In this document: piece by piece, positions 1 through 11,642 of the stretch
Numbering within the stretch: position 1 is the first letter of the stretch
How the letters are laid out: each line of letters begins with the position of its first letter
Assembly: GCA_904063045.1 (NCBI GenBank)
Contig: CAJFCJ010000020.1
Span: 612,916-676,915, forward strand
Reading direction: 5' to 3'
DNA: 64,000 bases
Source: Dimorphilus gyrociliatus
Lineage: Eukaryota; Annelida; Polychaeta; Dinophilidae
Notes under the pieces: model-generated
Databases searched by the model: none
What the model was told of the DNA's origin: nothing
The model's input: the letters and a program-made list of their open reading frames with translations, nothing else
Program-made: the position numbers and the translations under genes

Positions 1-150
1 ATTAAATTTTTTAATTTCATTCAAAATCTAAATATTTGCATAAGAGAAAAGAAAGAAGGGATTTTATAGTTAATGAAATATAATCTTTAAACCCTAATAT
101 TCGCTTTTACTGTTGAATATTATTGAATTGATATTATAATAAATATTTAC

Positions 151-1436
151 CCTAGTTTTAAAATCATCTCCAAGTGCTCTTAAGTAGTTTCTATGCTCTG
201 TATTATTTTTCTCATCGACACCGCCCGGCTTCCAGGACAAGTCGAAGTGCCTTCGATTAGACTTTGGTATATTCTCTACTATAAAGTTTTCTTTTAGTTC
301 TCGCCTCAGTTCTCTGACTTCTTCATCCACGCTCAATTTACTCTGCACCGAATCAGAACACGTTTAACGAACTCGTTAGTATTTGTCGTTCATTAACTTA
401 CATCTCTTGTTTTACAGTCAATAAATCTCTCAGCCGTAGCTTCATTCACATAATGCGGATCTAGCCCTTGAAATGTTCTAGTATAAGATATAATATTAAA
501 TTTATTATGATCTTCTAGACCCTTTTCGATCTCTAACTCAGTGACGCTAATAAAATAACGCCGTTTCGATTTCTCATCAATTCTATTTTTTTTAAACGCA
601 CTTTCTGAACATTCTCTCAAAGTGGTAGTAAGTTTTAGATAAATATTATTCCAGGAATCTGTTGCTTTTCTAGCCCTTTCCGGTTTACGCTCGTTACCAA
701 AATCCGGTAATTTTGTGGTTATCGCCTATCAAATTTCGTCCTTAAATAATTAATTAATGTCTAGAGTAATTAGCTTTTACCTGTAGTCGGTAACATTGAG
801 GTATAGTGTTTTTATCCAGTCTATACCAAGTTAATAGTAACTGTGAATTGGATTTAATCTCAAGAGCCTCTTCAAGTAGTATGTCAAATTCGCTCTTTTC
901 AATTCTATTAGGAATAGGCCGGAATCCGTAGCGATCTCCAATTAATGTCTTAAAAAGAATACTCCGTTAAAACAATGTATAGTTAGTGTTGTGTCGTTTA
1001 CATCATTTATTTTAATAAAACCTACAACGAAATTTGCTGATATAGATGCATTTTTACAGGCGTCAACTTCTCCTAAGCATAAATCAGTAACAGAGTGTTC
1101 ATTAGTCGCAGAATCAGTTACTCCCCATCTCATATCGATTACATTAAAATCTAAGTTGGATTCTAAGCATTTTTCGATCAGTTCCGGATAAATATTATTA
1201 ATAAAATAATTTCTCTCCGCCTTCATATCTATTTCGAAGTATTCATTGAATTGAAATGAAATGAAATAATATTTTGTTTCTATTAGAATAAATACCAGAA
1301 AAGGTTGAAGATAAAAATATTCGTATTTCTTTTTTACTTTTTTCAGGTATCTTTGTAACATTTCCCGCCAAGATGTCGTATACAGCATCTTTTCTTAAAT
1401 CTATTACTGCAGTTCTGGGATAGATTTGACTTTTTT
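151..1436 (-). CDS. NACHT-WD repeat protein (NWD1/NWD2-like), N-terminal part only
   Basis: Five exons read on the minus strand in phase: 1296-1436, 1026-1228, 781-948, 402-725 and 151-342. The joined protein shows IFLSSTFSDMKAERNYF, then NVIDMRWGV, then a cysteine-rich CLGEVDAC stretch, TLIGDRYGFRPIP and LTWYRLDKNTIPQCY. This order is the DUF4062-like N-terminal module that precedes the NACHT NTPase in NWD1/NWD2 and related large STAND proteins. The NACHT and WD repeats would lie beyond the left edge of the window. The first exon here starts after an acceptor (TTGTAG), so at least one upstream exon holding the start codon is missing from this model. Family role (knowledge): signal-sensing scaffold ATPases. 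I see no catalytic motif within the window. The exact subfamily (NWD1, NWD2 or another DUF4062-NACHT protein) is uncertain. Confidence 0.75.
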
Positions 1437-2879
1437 CTACAATAGATTAATTATAAGTGAATGTTTGTCTTCTAAATTTCCCTAACGATTTTATATTTAT
1501 ATACTATATGATTAATTATTATTAATTAAATATGGTATACCTCTATTAGCCGCTTTACCATTTATAGCAGATTTGCAGTTCATATTTTTAACAGATTTAT
1601 ACCGTATATTTCGCTGTTTTTTTTTCAAATGTTCCTTTCCTTAGTAATCTTATGATTGCTAATTTCATGAGAAGTTGAAAAACAAAAACAATAAAACGTC
1701 TGCTTTGTTTATTCGGTTACCATGAACGCGAGTTTTTATCGTAATCAAGTTAGTTTTTAAATCTTCCAATTGATATAAGTTTTGATTTACGACGATTCTC
1801 AATATAACAAACGAAAATTTCTTAATCCTTTCTTTGTATCACAGATCTTGAGTGGCTGCTTAACATTTACTTAAAAGACATTAAGACTTTACAGCGCTAA
1901 TCTGTATACACAGTCCTGCAGAGATCAATATACGGTGCAGTTGTTTACCCCGTTGTTAAGGAATAATTTATGAATGTTCTTCTTTTTTCTAATTTCTAAT
2001 TAAAATGTTTAAGAAAGAAAATATATAATAAAGTTACGAGACTAAAGGATAAGCCGCTTGGAAGTATAGAACGATTTATATTTTTAGTAATTAATTATAA
2101 ATTATCTTATAAACTAATAGAAAAGTCTACTTAATAAAAAGTTGCCAACATAATAATAAGTTATAATTTTGCTGTTTAGTCTACAATATATACTACACAA
2201 AGAAAATATATGCTACATACAGAAAATTGTATACACACTATACCCCGAGAGCGTCTATTATCGTTAGAAAATAATTTTTCTCTCTCAACTTTCTTTAGCC
2301 TGGGGCTCATACCTGGACGTTCCATTTAGAAAACTTCTATTCAAATTTTATCTCAAGGTAAATTAATTACTTTAGACGCTCTATTACATTTTTTAGGTTT
2401 AAGAAAAAAAGATACAAAGGTGGAGTATTAATACACCTAATTGAAGTACTATTTAGAGTTTTTGAGAGCTGGTGTACCTTCAGCGGCAAGCAAGGTATTA
2501 ACAACGGTAAAATCGACTATTTTTCCATTAGAGATTTTAATAATTGTAAGGCCTATTTTCTCTTGCAAAATACACGACATAACGATCTTTTTTATATACG
2601 TAAAACAAAGAGCATAAGTTTTTTTTTAAGAAAAAAAAAACACAGGTAAATAAAAAAAGAGAAGAATGAAAATCTTAGATATGAGAAGATCAAAAATTTA
2701 TTGATGTCAGCTTTATAAAAAGAAACTGTTGAATTTGCAGTTTTTCACATTAAAATTTCGTCGAAGTTGAGATGATGAGAAAGAATGAGGACGATCTAGC
2801 ATCAACGTAATAATTAAATAATTCGCAATGTATTTTCTACTTTATAAACAAAATAAATGAACTGTCACATACTTTATAA
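1437..2879. other. Intergenic, no gene seen
   Basis: AT-rich sequence with no open frame showing protein-like composition or paired splice signals. It should contain the 5' end of the NWD-like gene and the 3' UTR of the membrane protein at 2880. A missed first exon of the NWD-like gene could be here. Confidence 0.5.
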
Positions 2880-3437
2880 TCAAACGGCGAACTGACGTTG
2901 ATCGTAGTTGAAATTTACACTGTTAGTACCCTGAAAGTTTTGAGAAAATCTCTGATAGGTTTCCTCAGGCGTGGTGTACGCAGGATTATCGTAATTATCG
3001 TAATAGTTGTAATAATCGTAGAAACTGTCAACACCTGGTTCGTGATTGGCAAAAGTAGGATGCGTTGGTAAAGAATCATTGTCTTGCTTAAAATTTGGCG
3101 GAAGGTCTTGCAAATTATAGACATCTATACGATCCCATTTTCTTGATCGGCCTTCAATAGCATTTCTATCACGAACTGTCTCCTCACTTCTAATGGTCTC
3201 GTGAATTCTTTCGCTATATTCCTTGTTTTCTACCACAGATTCCGTTCCTTTTCTGGAGACGTTCTCGTAGATATTGTGATTTGTCTGGGTCTTGAGTACT
3301 TCTTCGTTTCCAATTTCCCTTTTCTTTTTCATTCGAAATTCGTTAATTATTAATAAAACAACTGCAATTATTATTCCAACGCCCGCTATGCCTAATATAG
3401 AGCCAAGAATAATATTCATTACCTTTACTGACACCAT
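2880..3437 (-). CDS. Small single-pass membrane protein with NPxY tail
   Basis: A 185-residue frame with an ATG at 3437. Residues about 8-32 form one strongly hydrophobic segment (ILGSILGIAGVGIIIAVVLL), followed at once by a basic stop-transfer run (RMKKKR). This predicts a short outside N-terminus and a cytoplasmic tail of about 150 residues. The tail is charged and then tyrosine-rich (YDYYNYYDNYDNPAY), including an NPAY motif of the kind that binds PTB domains or endocytic adaptors. The upstream neighbour hyccin stops 142 bases before this ATG on the same strand, so there is little room for an ectodomain exon. A trans-spliced or operon-like arrangement, or an ectodomain missed in a hyccin intron, is possible. 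I do not recognise a family. The membrane topology is well supported; the function is unknown. Confidence 0.6.
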   Translation of the reverse strand: MVSVKVMNIILGSILGIAGVGIIIAVVLLIINEFRMKKKREIGNEEVLKTQTNHNIYENVSRKGTESVVENKEYSERIHETIRSEETVRDRNAIEGRSRKWDRIDVYNLQDLPPNFKQDNDSLPTHPTFANHEPGVDSFYDYYNYYDNYDNPAYTTPEETYQRFSQNFQGTNSVNFNYDQRQFAV

Positions 3438-3579
3438 CTTTCACCTGCTGATATGTTATGTGATTATACTATAAAGATAACAGCAGCTACAATAAAGATA
3501 AGATTTTATAAACAACTAGTAAGATAAAGCATGAGGTTTATTTGACTCGAAACGAAATCTAAATAAAATACATGAAAAA

Positions 3580-6500
3580 TTAACTATTGTCTGTTGGGTT
3601 TTCCCACTGATTTTCTTCTTCTTCTGGAACAATATCACTCAATGATGCGTATGATGTTTTAGCTGTATCGACGCTATCTGTAATTGATTTAGTTCATATT
3701 ATGTAAATTATTGATATTTTGATAATAGAAAAAGTGTTGAAAAACATGTTGAAAAAATCTTTCACCTCCGAGTACAGAAGAGCTATCTTCCCTTTTCTTT
3801 CCTTCTACCGAGAGCTTTTTACGGACTATGTTTTTAATAGCATTTTTCGATCCTTTGCCCTTTACGTCTGCTTTGGTAGCCTGCTCATAATCAGGAGGTG
3901 CGTCCTCATCCCCAGTCGTATCAAGCGAATCCGATTCTTCTGCTGTGATAATGGAAATATTTCAAATTTTTGTTATACATCCTATTGGTTATAATCAACA
4001 GAGTAAACCGCCATCTAACGGACGGCTTATTATATTATTTTAAGAGGGATAGAAATGTGACCTAAGTGGCATTCTTTATCTTAGTTTACCTTGTAAACGC
4101 TTGGTTCTAAAAGAAGCATTCGTCAGAGCAGATTTCCTCAGGCGACCGTCTCTTGCAGCAGAAGATAAGGCTATGGATATACCTATGGGTCCGTCTTCTG
4201 GTTGGCCAGATGGATTTACTGCAAGAGAGTCTACAATAGCGTTCGTAACCTATAAGAAAAAAGGGAAGAGCAAAGGAATTACTAGGGCGACGGTCACGTA
4301 TAATCAATTTAGACACGTTCGAATACTCGTACCAGTAACACTTCATTTAAAAGTTCGTATTCGGCTCTAACGTACACATCGCTAACTACTGATTTTCCCT
4401 CTTTCGCACTTCCATTGAACCTGTTTATATTAAATTAAGAAAACATTTTGTATCGTGCAGCCATACTTCAAACGAATAGGTATTACATTGCAAAATATAC
4501 TCCGTCTAGGAGTTCTAGAAGAAATTCTGACGTAAAAGGTATTCTCGGGGAGTTATCCTCTATTTCAGCTTCAGCGTTGTTGAATAGAGTTCCTTTGTAA
4601 CCGCTTCTTAAAAGCCTTTGAAAAATAAAGTTTATAAAAAATCTTACTAAAAAGATTTCGATGGAGCGATGGAGGAAAGGAGAGAGTAAATAGTCAAAGT
4701 ATCCAACTAACTATCTATTTCTGTTAATGGGCATAAAAGTCTTTCGCCAGAAGGCGAACATATTGGTGCACTATACTTCGTTGCACCTGCTTCCGCCTTT
4801 TCTTCATTTCACCCTTATGAGTTATCAGTGCGGCCGAAGGCAGGGTCAACTATAGCCCGATATTTCCCTAATTCGCCCGTCTAATTAAAACGGCAAACGC
4901 GTTTGATCAAGGCAGCACGCAAACGGCGATCAGTCCCCCGGCCATTTTTTCTAGCTAGATGAGTCTTTGAAGCGAATGAAATTCAATAATTCGCCGGAAA
5001 AGCTTACCTGCAAGACCACTCGCAAAGATTTGTTCTGGACTTCAACGATAGTTCTGCTATAAAGCTATTATAAGCTCGTAGAACCTGTGTGAGGATCATG
5101 AATCTATTTTGAGCCGAAAACTCTTCGATTTGTTCGAAGGGTCCCTGCTGGAATGTGATGTTCTTGTCGTGATGGTAATTCATTAGTGCACTGTCGCTTA
5201 GTACTAATGATGTCAAACTTGGTGGCTGAATTAATGATAAATGCTTTATAGAATATTTTAAAAGAAATTGTGTAATTTTTATATATTAAAATAAAGTAAT
5301 ATAAGAGATATGGAGAAGAGTAATACACGTGACTAAAACAGAATTAATACTTTAAGCGTATGTTTACGCATGAAATTCTAGAAAAGCGCAACAGGCGTTA
5401 CTTCAAAAGACATGAAATGCGCATTATTTACGGATATGAAAACGAAGAATCTAAGCATACAACCCCATCAATACTCGCCAATCACGGATATAATAAGACG
5501 TTGGTAATTATATACGTATCGATGGGCGTCTAATATAATATTTCAATCTTTATAATAACTGCAATGTCACTAGGCTATTAGCGACGGCGGCGACTAATAG
5601 CATTTATCGCAAAAAGTCGGCAATGTAAAATATTCATAGTCTCATCAGACTAAACGCCGCCCAGCCAACACGATTACTTACTTCGTGATAACAGGACGCA
5701 GTGGCTACTGTTGGTACTGTGTATGTTCGAACTTTAGCTTGTCCACTCTCCTTTTCTACGACTTCCTGTTAGTGCTAATTCAGTTAGAACATTTATGCAA
5801 TAAACTTAAGGTAAAGAGAAAAAATACGCCAATTTCGTTGAAGATTGATAGAATGTAGCACATCAGTGGTACAACTGCTGATAACTAAAAAGATTACGAT
5901 ACCAGCACTACACCACTGCTAAACTGCATTCTGTATATTTAGGCGTCGAGCGTCTAAAATGCCGATTCTAACCATGTACGTATTGAGCGTTTCGTGCATA
6001 CCTATATAGAGTTACCATAGCAACATATTCCTTATATATGTTTAGCCATGATGATATTCATACTTTATATATCATTCACTTTCTCTGTCATTGTACAAAA
6101 CAGATGAGCATCTTATTAGAAGCATTTGGTTACTCATAGAAAACTTTTCACGAGTAATAATTTAACATTTAATAACAAGTCAAACGAAAGTTCTCTTTCA
6201 CACTAAAAAAGGCAAATATTTTATTCATAACCTCACTAAGTGCCTTTTACATTTGTACCCTACAAAATGTCTTCATACAAAAATCATTCTCTCAAAATAA
6301 AACAAACTCCTTCTTTCAACAACTTACGAAGCATACAAGACAAGAAGGAAAGAAAAGAAACGTAGAAAAATAACATTAGAAATAAGGCGTAAAAGAAAAA
6401 CCGAACACGACAAACCATACATGCAAACATATACACACCGCAACTTACTGACGTTTACTCTTGCAAACGGGTGTGGCTACTGCAATAACTGCAAAAGCCG

Positions 6501-6987
6501 ACACATTTTTATGCCGTTGAGATATGACAGTAGTGACGCAGGCGGCAGTTTCCATTCTAAACGTTTTCCTGGGGGTGTCAGCTACTAAACTTAGCGTCTA
6601 TACGAATATTTTTTGGGCGTGGCAAATTATTCGTTTCCTTTATGATAAAAAACCCTTTCGCCTTTCGCCTTAACGAATTGAAGCAGGTAAGAGAAGATGA
6701 AAGTACTCGTTAACGAGTTCAAAAGGGAAAGATAATCGTTACGTCACACTTAAGCTATTGTCCCCAAGAACTATTGCGACTATTTTCTCGACGCCTTATT
6801 ATTGATGCCCCTTAATATTCTCCGTGCTAAAGACAACCACACCCTCCCACATTTTCGGTTAGAGTTACATTATGAGAACAGCGAAATTGGCGCTAGATAA
6901 TAATCTTACCATATTATAGATTCCTAGCAAACATGTGGCTATGGAGCATACTCTCTGTTGAAATAAAAAAGCAAAATCTATATTTAT

Positions 6988-7018
<31 letters not shown>

Positions 7019-8482
7019 GGTATATATTAATAAGAAATAAATAAATACTCTAAGCATAATTGTATATGTAAGGGCAGAGGGGAGCGGGTGGTATAAATAG
7101 CTTTACAAAAAAAGCAAATATCGCCTATTTCGCATATTTATTACATAGCATGGCTCATAAACAGTATTTATCTGTAAATCTGTAAATATATCTATATGTA
7201 TATGTATATATATATATACTGAAAGCAGCATATATAATATATGATGAACGGACATTTCTATGTCCATGATAGAGGAGAGGCGGTATGAATAAAATGTAAA
7301 TATATTAATACACTATTACTTTCATACATTTTTTAAAATATTAATATACTTATGCAGAATATATGAAAGTAAATAGCACATTCCTATTATTTATTTACAT
7401 GGTCAAGCTTTATACTACAAATATACTTTCCTAAGCGATATAATTAAAAAAATAGGCAAAACGCACTTTTGTCTCTCTGTTGTAGACTGATGTCAGATAG
7501 GCTCCTATTAATGATGGGACAAGCTCCAATGTAAATTTTTTTAATTCATCATTAGACGCTCTATAAAACTCAAATAGTTGATGACAGACCGGTGAAATAA
7601 GCTGAAATTTAAGATAAAAGATTAATTATCAAGTAAATAGATGAAATATCGGAAAATATTAATATTACGTCATGATCAGGGTACTTTTCGAATAGTTCAT
7701 ATAACGTGTTGACAATTTCATCATTATTGCGAATGGTTTGCGCATAAGCTCCCAATTCAATTTTGGATGAATCCTTGAAAAAAAAACAAATAGTTTAGTA
7801 TTTCTTTTCACTGAGAATTCAATAGAACATCCGCCTACTTTTAATCCCCTTCCCAAAAAGTCCTCAAATTTCTTAAAGAAATATGGAGGAATTTGAATAT
7901 TATATTCATTACAGATTATAACAGAGCTCATTATGGATGGTGAAGGATACATATATTGTTTTCCAACTTTTTTCAACGTTAAACGAATCACTGCTCAATA
8001 TCACCACACCCAAAATGCACTAATGCGCTACATAAAAGTGCATTATATGAAAGGCGAGAAACTGCACCAGCAGTTTAGACAAAGGATAATTGACGCTTGA
8101 AATAGCTGGGTGTGTCTTCATCTTTTGCACCCGCTTTTTTGACTTCAAAGAGGAAAACGCCTGAGCTACACGTTAATTAACTATTCTAACACTTTTTTCG
8201 TTAAAAAAATTTTTATATTTCTATTTTTGAAAAGTAGGAATTATAATTTTCTCCCCAAACATAATAAGATTAAAATGTGTGATTGACGGGGAAAACGTTT
8301 TGGTTAGAAAATGATTCTAGGCAAAGAGAGATGCAAAAAAAATAGGAAAAAACTCTGATCACAACAAGTTGGAAATAAACAATACTATAACCTAAACTAT
8401 ATAATCAAATAAGTCAACTGACTTGTTTACATTCCAACAGCCACTCGGAAATTATGCTCGGTTGGAAACCTCTGTAACGCAT
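3580..8482 (-). CDS. HYCC1/FAM126: Hyccin (FAM126), PI4KA complex subunit
   Basis: Ten exons in phase: 8423-8482, 7669-7773, 7467-7601, 5682-5765, 5008-5225, 4487-4615, 4327-4420, 4090-4249, 3766-3942 and 3580-3677 (about 419 residues; vertebrate hyccins are about 520). Diagnostic stretches are EWLLECK near the N-terminus, VCHQLFEFYRAS, a VRTYTVPTV...CYHE segment, GPFEQIEEFSAQNRF and GVYFAMFNGSAKEG, in the same order as vertebrate hyccin. Family role (knowledge): scaffold with TTC7 that stabilises phosphatidylinositol 4-kinase alpha at the plasma membrane. The disordered acidic C-terminus is shorter than in vertebrates. The conserved segment equivalent to CIEALLLGIYNL was not located; a short exon may lie in the 1.7 kb intron 5766-7466 (a weak candidate is near 5835-5885). 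Head-to-head with the tetraspanin gene. Confidence 0.88.
6991..7018. repeat. (TA)n microsatellite
   Basis: About 14 TA units inside a hyccin intron; a second, shorter and interrupted TA tract is at about 7199-7219. Confidence 0.9.
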
Positions 8483-9194
8483 TACCTGCAAAGTAAAATA
8501 TTATTAGGCGCCATCTGCATGACTTAATGAGTAAGGTTTAAACAAAATAGTATTATATCATTAATATACTTAAAATGTTTTTAATTACTTTTAAGTTATT
8601 AGTAATCTCTTTTCTTAACTCATTTTAATTAACATCCACTCATTTTGATCTAAAATTTTCCTGCGGATTACTTTTAAACGAGAACATTAAAAGCCAAACT
8701 TTTAGCTAAATAATCTCTTTATACTTCCAATTTTTGATCCCACCACCTGACACTACCATCAACATAAAAATAACGAATTATTTCATTATACGAAATTAAA
8801 AACCTTGTCGAAATTTAGATATATTTTAATATCATGTTGTTTACTTGATAAAGGAACTTAAAAGTTAACTGACAATAATGGGATATAATATAATAAACCT
8901 ACGTTAATCAAATTATTCTCGAACGATACACTATAATATTCAATTTATTCAAGATTTCTGTCGTTTTTAGGGATTTCCAATTTTTCCATAATAAGGCTTC
9001 CTGTCCGAGCTGAATTTTTACACACAATAACGACGTGGAACCAGGTTCATAACAGGGTAAAAAATTTAAATGTCGAAGACATAGTCATGTGAATACTTAT
9101 CACGTGGGCTGTCTCATGGTAGTTACTCAGTCCATCCGATAAAAGTCGTAATTTCCTACAGACATTAGAAAAATTCAACAACACAACCTTCAGA
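8483..9194. promoter_or_regulatory. Divergent intergenic region, hyccin/tetraspanin
   Basis: 712 bases between two divergent start codons. It must hold both promoters and 5' UTRs. No specific element is identifiable by eye. Confidence 0.4.
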
Positions 9195-10062
9195 ATGTGT
9201 AAATGTTCAACGAAAGCGTTTCTCCTTCTATTCGGGACAATATTATGGGTAAGTTTAAAATGTTTTACGCTTTGTTATTCTTGGGCAATAACAAGTCACA
9301 AGGAGGTGACTCATCAATGTATTAAATTTATACTTTGCTAATGTTTTTAAACGTCTGTATTAAAATAATTTTCAACTTTTTCAGGCACTTGCCGCTGCTT
9401 TGATCTGGGTATCTGTCCAAATATTCGTTGAATACAGGAATATAGAGGAGCTTGGGAAAGCTTTATATATCCTTGTACCAACGGTTGTTCTCATTTTATG
9501 TGCAGTATTGTTCTTCGTTGTCGGCCTCTTGGGTTGTATTGGTAGTTGTAAGGAGCATAAATGTTTATTGGGAACCTTCTGTGTCTGCATAATTATAATC
9601 GCTGTTGGTCTCATTGTTTCGGCTTCATTGTCGTATCATTATCGTCACAAGGTTGAGAAATCTGCTTCAAAAGTATTGGAAAAAGGATTGAATCATTATA
9701 AAAACAACAGTATTTGGAGAAATGAAATTGATTTCATTCAAGAAAAATTCAAATGCTGTGGTGTTAATAACGCCACCGATTGGATTGATACACCTTGGGG
9801 TCATCACCATCCGATGGAACCTTATCCAAAATCTTGTTACAAAAATGAAACATCTGAATTGTATTTAAGGAAGGATGGTTGCGTACCAAAGGTTAAAAAT
9901 TTTGTTGTTAATCATCTCGATATAATTTTGGGAACAGCTTTCGGATTTTTGGGTTTACTTATTCTTGGCATAATAGCATCTTGCGTTCTGCTTTGCTGGA
10001 GAAAGAAGAGAGAAGAAGTTCCTTATGTTGGTTTAGCACCAGATGGAAGTCAACGTGTTTAG
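9195..10062 (+). CDS. Tetraspanin
   Basis: Two exons, 9195-9248 and 9385-10062, give 243 residues. Four hydrophobic segments are visible: one across the exon junction (FLLLFGTILW then ALAAALIWVSV), a second (VVLILCAVLFFVVGLLGCIG), a third (FCVCIIIIAVGLIVSASL) and a fourth near the C-terminus (IILGTAFGFLGLLILGIIAS). The large extracellular loop between the third and fourth carries the hallmark CCG (KCCGVNNATDW) and two further cysteines (KSCYKN, DGCVPK), making a four-cysteine loop. The cytoplasmic tail is short and basic. Family role (knowledge): organiser of membrane microdomains with integrins and other receptors. The subfamily is not assigned. Its 3' end faces that of the HTH gene 177 bases away. 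Confidence 0.93.
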
Positions 10063-10238
10063 AAAAACTATCAGCCCACCCTCTTTTTCTGTGCAGCAAT
10101 TTCTGTGCTTTTAATTTAACTTGAATACTTTTTCACTGAAAACATTAAATAACAATAAAAATTAAAAAATTGCACTTTTTATTTCAATACATAAATTGAA
10201 TTTATTAAATTCTACATTGTGTATCCAAATATCAATTC

Positions 10239-11402
10239 TCAGTCCACGTCGTGTATACCTTCGACAGGAGGGCTTCGAACAGAACTTAAAAAAGAGTCAG
10301 CCCAGGCTTTTGTCAGTTCTAAATTTCCCCCATTTTCTTTTAGTAAATCCTTTTTACCGTGTTGACCTAAAATCATTTTTGCAGCGGCAATAACAACTTG
10401 AGAAGTCAAATCAGGCTGAGTTCTAAGCAAGTCTTTAACATATTGTCGAACCTTTGGTTCTAATTCTTGGAGACACGATGTTCGTCCTTTTTTACAAGAT
10501 GTTTCGTTATCTGAGGAATGTGAGAGGCAGCTAACGTAAAATTTCCTCATACTCCTGACTGTAGATTCGCCAATACGACAACCGAATTTTTCTTTATAAT
10601 GTCGAACTGTTTCCGCTACTCCATTCATCATGGCATATCTTCCTAGTTCCTCTCTTGTCTCTTTAGTATATGTTGTGTACATTCCTCTAGGTTTTCTTCT
10701 CTTTAATCTTTGATTTGTTGGTGTTGGTTTATTAGTATATAAGGACTGCGGCTTTGAGGCTACAGGATGTTTAATACGAGGAAGAACTTCTGAGAGACTA
10801 TTTTTCTTATTTTTTTTCACCGGTTTCACGGGTTCGGACGTTTCAACAGTTTCTTCATAACTTGAGAGAATTTTTTGAGAAATATTATTAAAAACATTAT
10901 TTAGGGCAGGTTCTGGATTTAAATGAGAGACTGGAATTGCAGCTTCACCATAGACTGGATCCGATGTTAAGGTATGAGGTTCGTCGTCGATAAAAGACGA
11001 TGTTGTTGCCAAATTCGGGTCGTCTGAACTTGATAATCGGCTTTTCTTCGACTCTTCAAAACCCTCGATTAAATGATTGACTTGTTCTGTTTTGACCGGT
11101 CTAGCCTTTCTTTTATTCTTACGACTAGGAGAGGTAGAACATGTAATAGCCGTTACGGTATCGTTTTGTTCCCCATATATATCTGTTTCACCCTCACTTA
11201 GAACAATATCTGGCTTCTTGATTGGTAAGAATTGAGATTGTAGGTTGACTAGGAATATTCTCTTTTGGTCTATTGTGACACCAATTAAGCCTTCAATTTG
11301 TAAATCACTCTTAAAGTTTAAATTATCGCAGCAAATATTAGATACAGCATCCATCAATTGGACTTTTATTTTGTCTAGATCGTCGCTAGTATTTAATTCC
11401 AT
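10239..11402 (-). CDS. HTH DNA-binding protein of transposase (CENP-B/pogo-like) type
   Basis: Single-exon 387-residue frame with an ATG at 11402. The C-terminal third is the recognisable part: a basic KRRKPRG lead, then YTKETREELGRYAMMNG, YKEKFGCRIGESTVRSMRKFY and, after a linker, VIAAAKMILGQHGKKDLLKE and LTKAWADSFL. Paired helices of this sort occur in the N-terminal DNA-binding region of pogo/Tigger-like elements and of proteins derived from them. No DDE catalytic domain follows; the protein ends soon after the second helix group. The N-terminal two thirds is low-complexity and polar with basic patches (KNKRKARP, KPVKKNKKN). It could be a domesticated transcriptional regulator or a truncated element. 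The intact frame and lack of visible terminal repeats favour a host gene. Confidence 0.6.
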   Translation of the reverse strand: MELNTSDDLDKIKVQLMDAVSNICCDNLNFKSDLQIEGLIGVTIDQKRIFLVNLQSQFLPIKKPDIVLSEGETDIYGEQNDTVTAITCSTSPSRKNKRKARPVKTEQVNHLIEGFEESKKSRLSSSDDPNLATTSSFIDDEPHTLTSDPVYGEAAIPVSHLNPEPALNNVFNNISQKILSSYEETVETSEPVKPVKKNKKNSLSEVLPRIKHPVASKPQSLYTNKPTPTNQRLKRRKPRGMYTTYTKETREELGRYAMMNGVAETVRHYKEKFGCRIGESTVRSMRKFYVSCLSHSSDNETSCKKGRTSCLQELEPKVRQYVKDLLRTQPDLTSQVVIAAAKMILGQHGKKDLLKENGGNLELTKAWADSFLSSVRSPPVEGIHDVD

Positions 11403-11642
11403 ATTTATTTATGGAAATAATCACTTTTTTGGGTGAGCGAAAATACCGGACAAATGAAATTTGGGATAAATGACTGGTGGCGCCATCTATATATGAATTA
11501 AATTCACCCTTCTCTGATAATTTTGCAATTTATACGGAGTCTTATTTCCCATATTAAACTTCATACAAATAGTTTCAAAGGTTTTATTTAACTTTCTTAT
11601 CAAAAAAATAAACATTTCATGTTATCACAGATGAATAATATT

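Noticed and set aside
1500-2870. Possible RNA gene or mobile element in the left intergenic region
   Set aside because: No tRNA-like cloverleaf, terminal repeat or transposase frame could be recognised.
7665-7991. 108-residue minus-strand open frame, which at first looked like a gene with a frameshift at a run of nine T
   Set aside because: Its downstream part overlaps hyccin exon 7669-7773 in a different frame. The shift disappears once the acceptor TTTCAAG at 7774 is used and the first exon is placed at 8423-8482.
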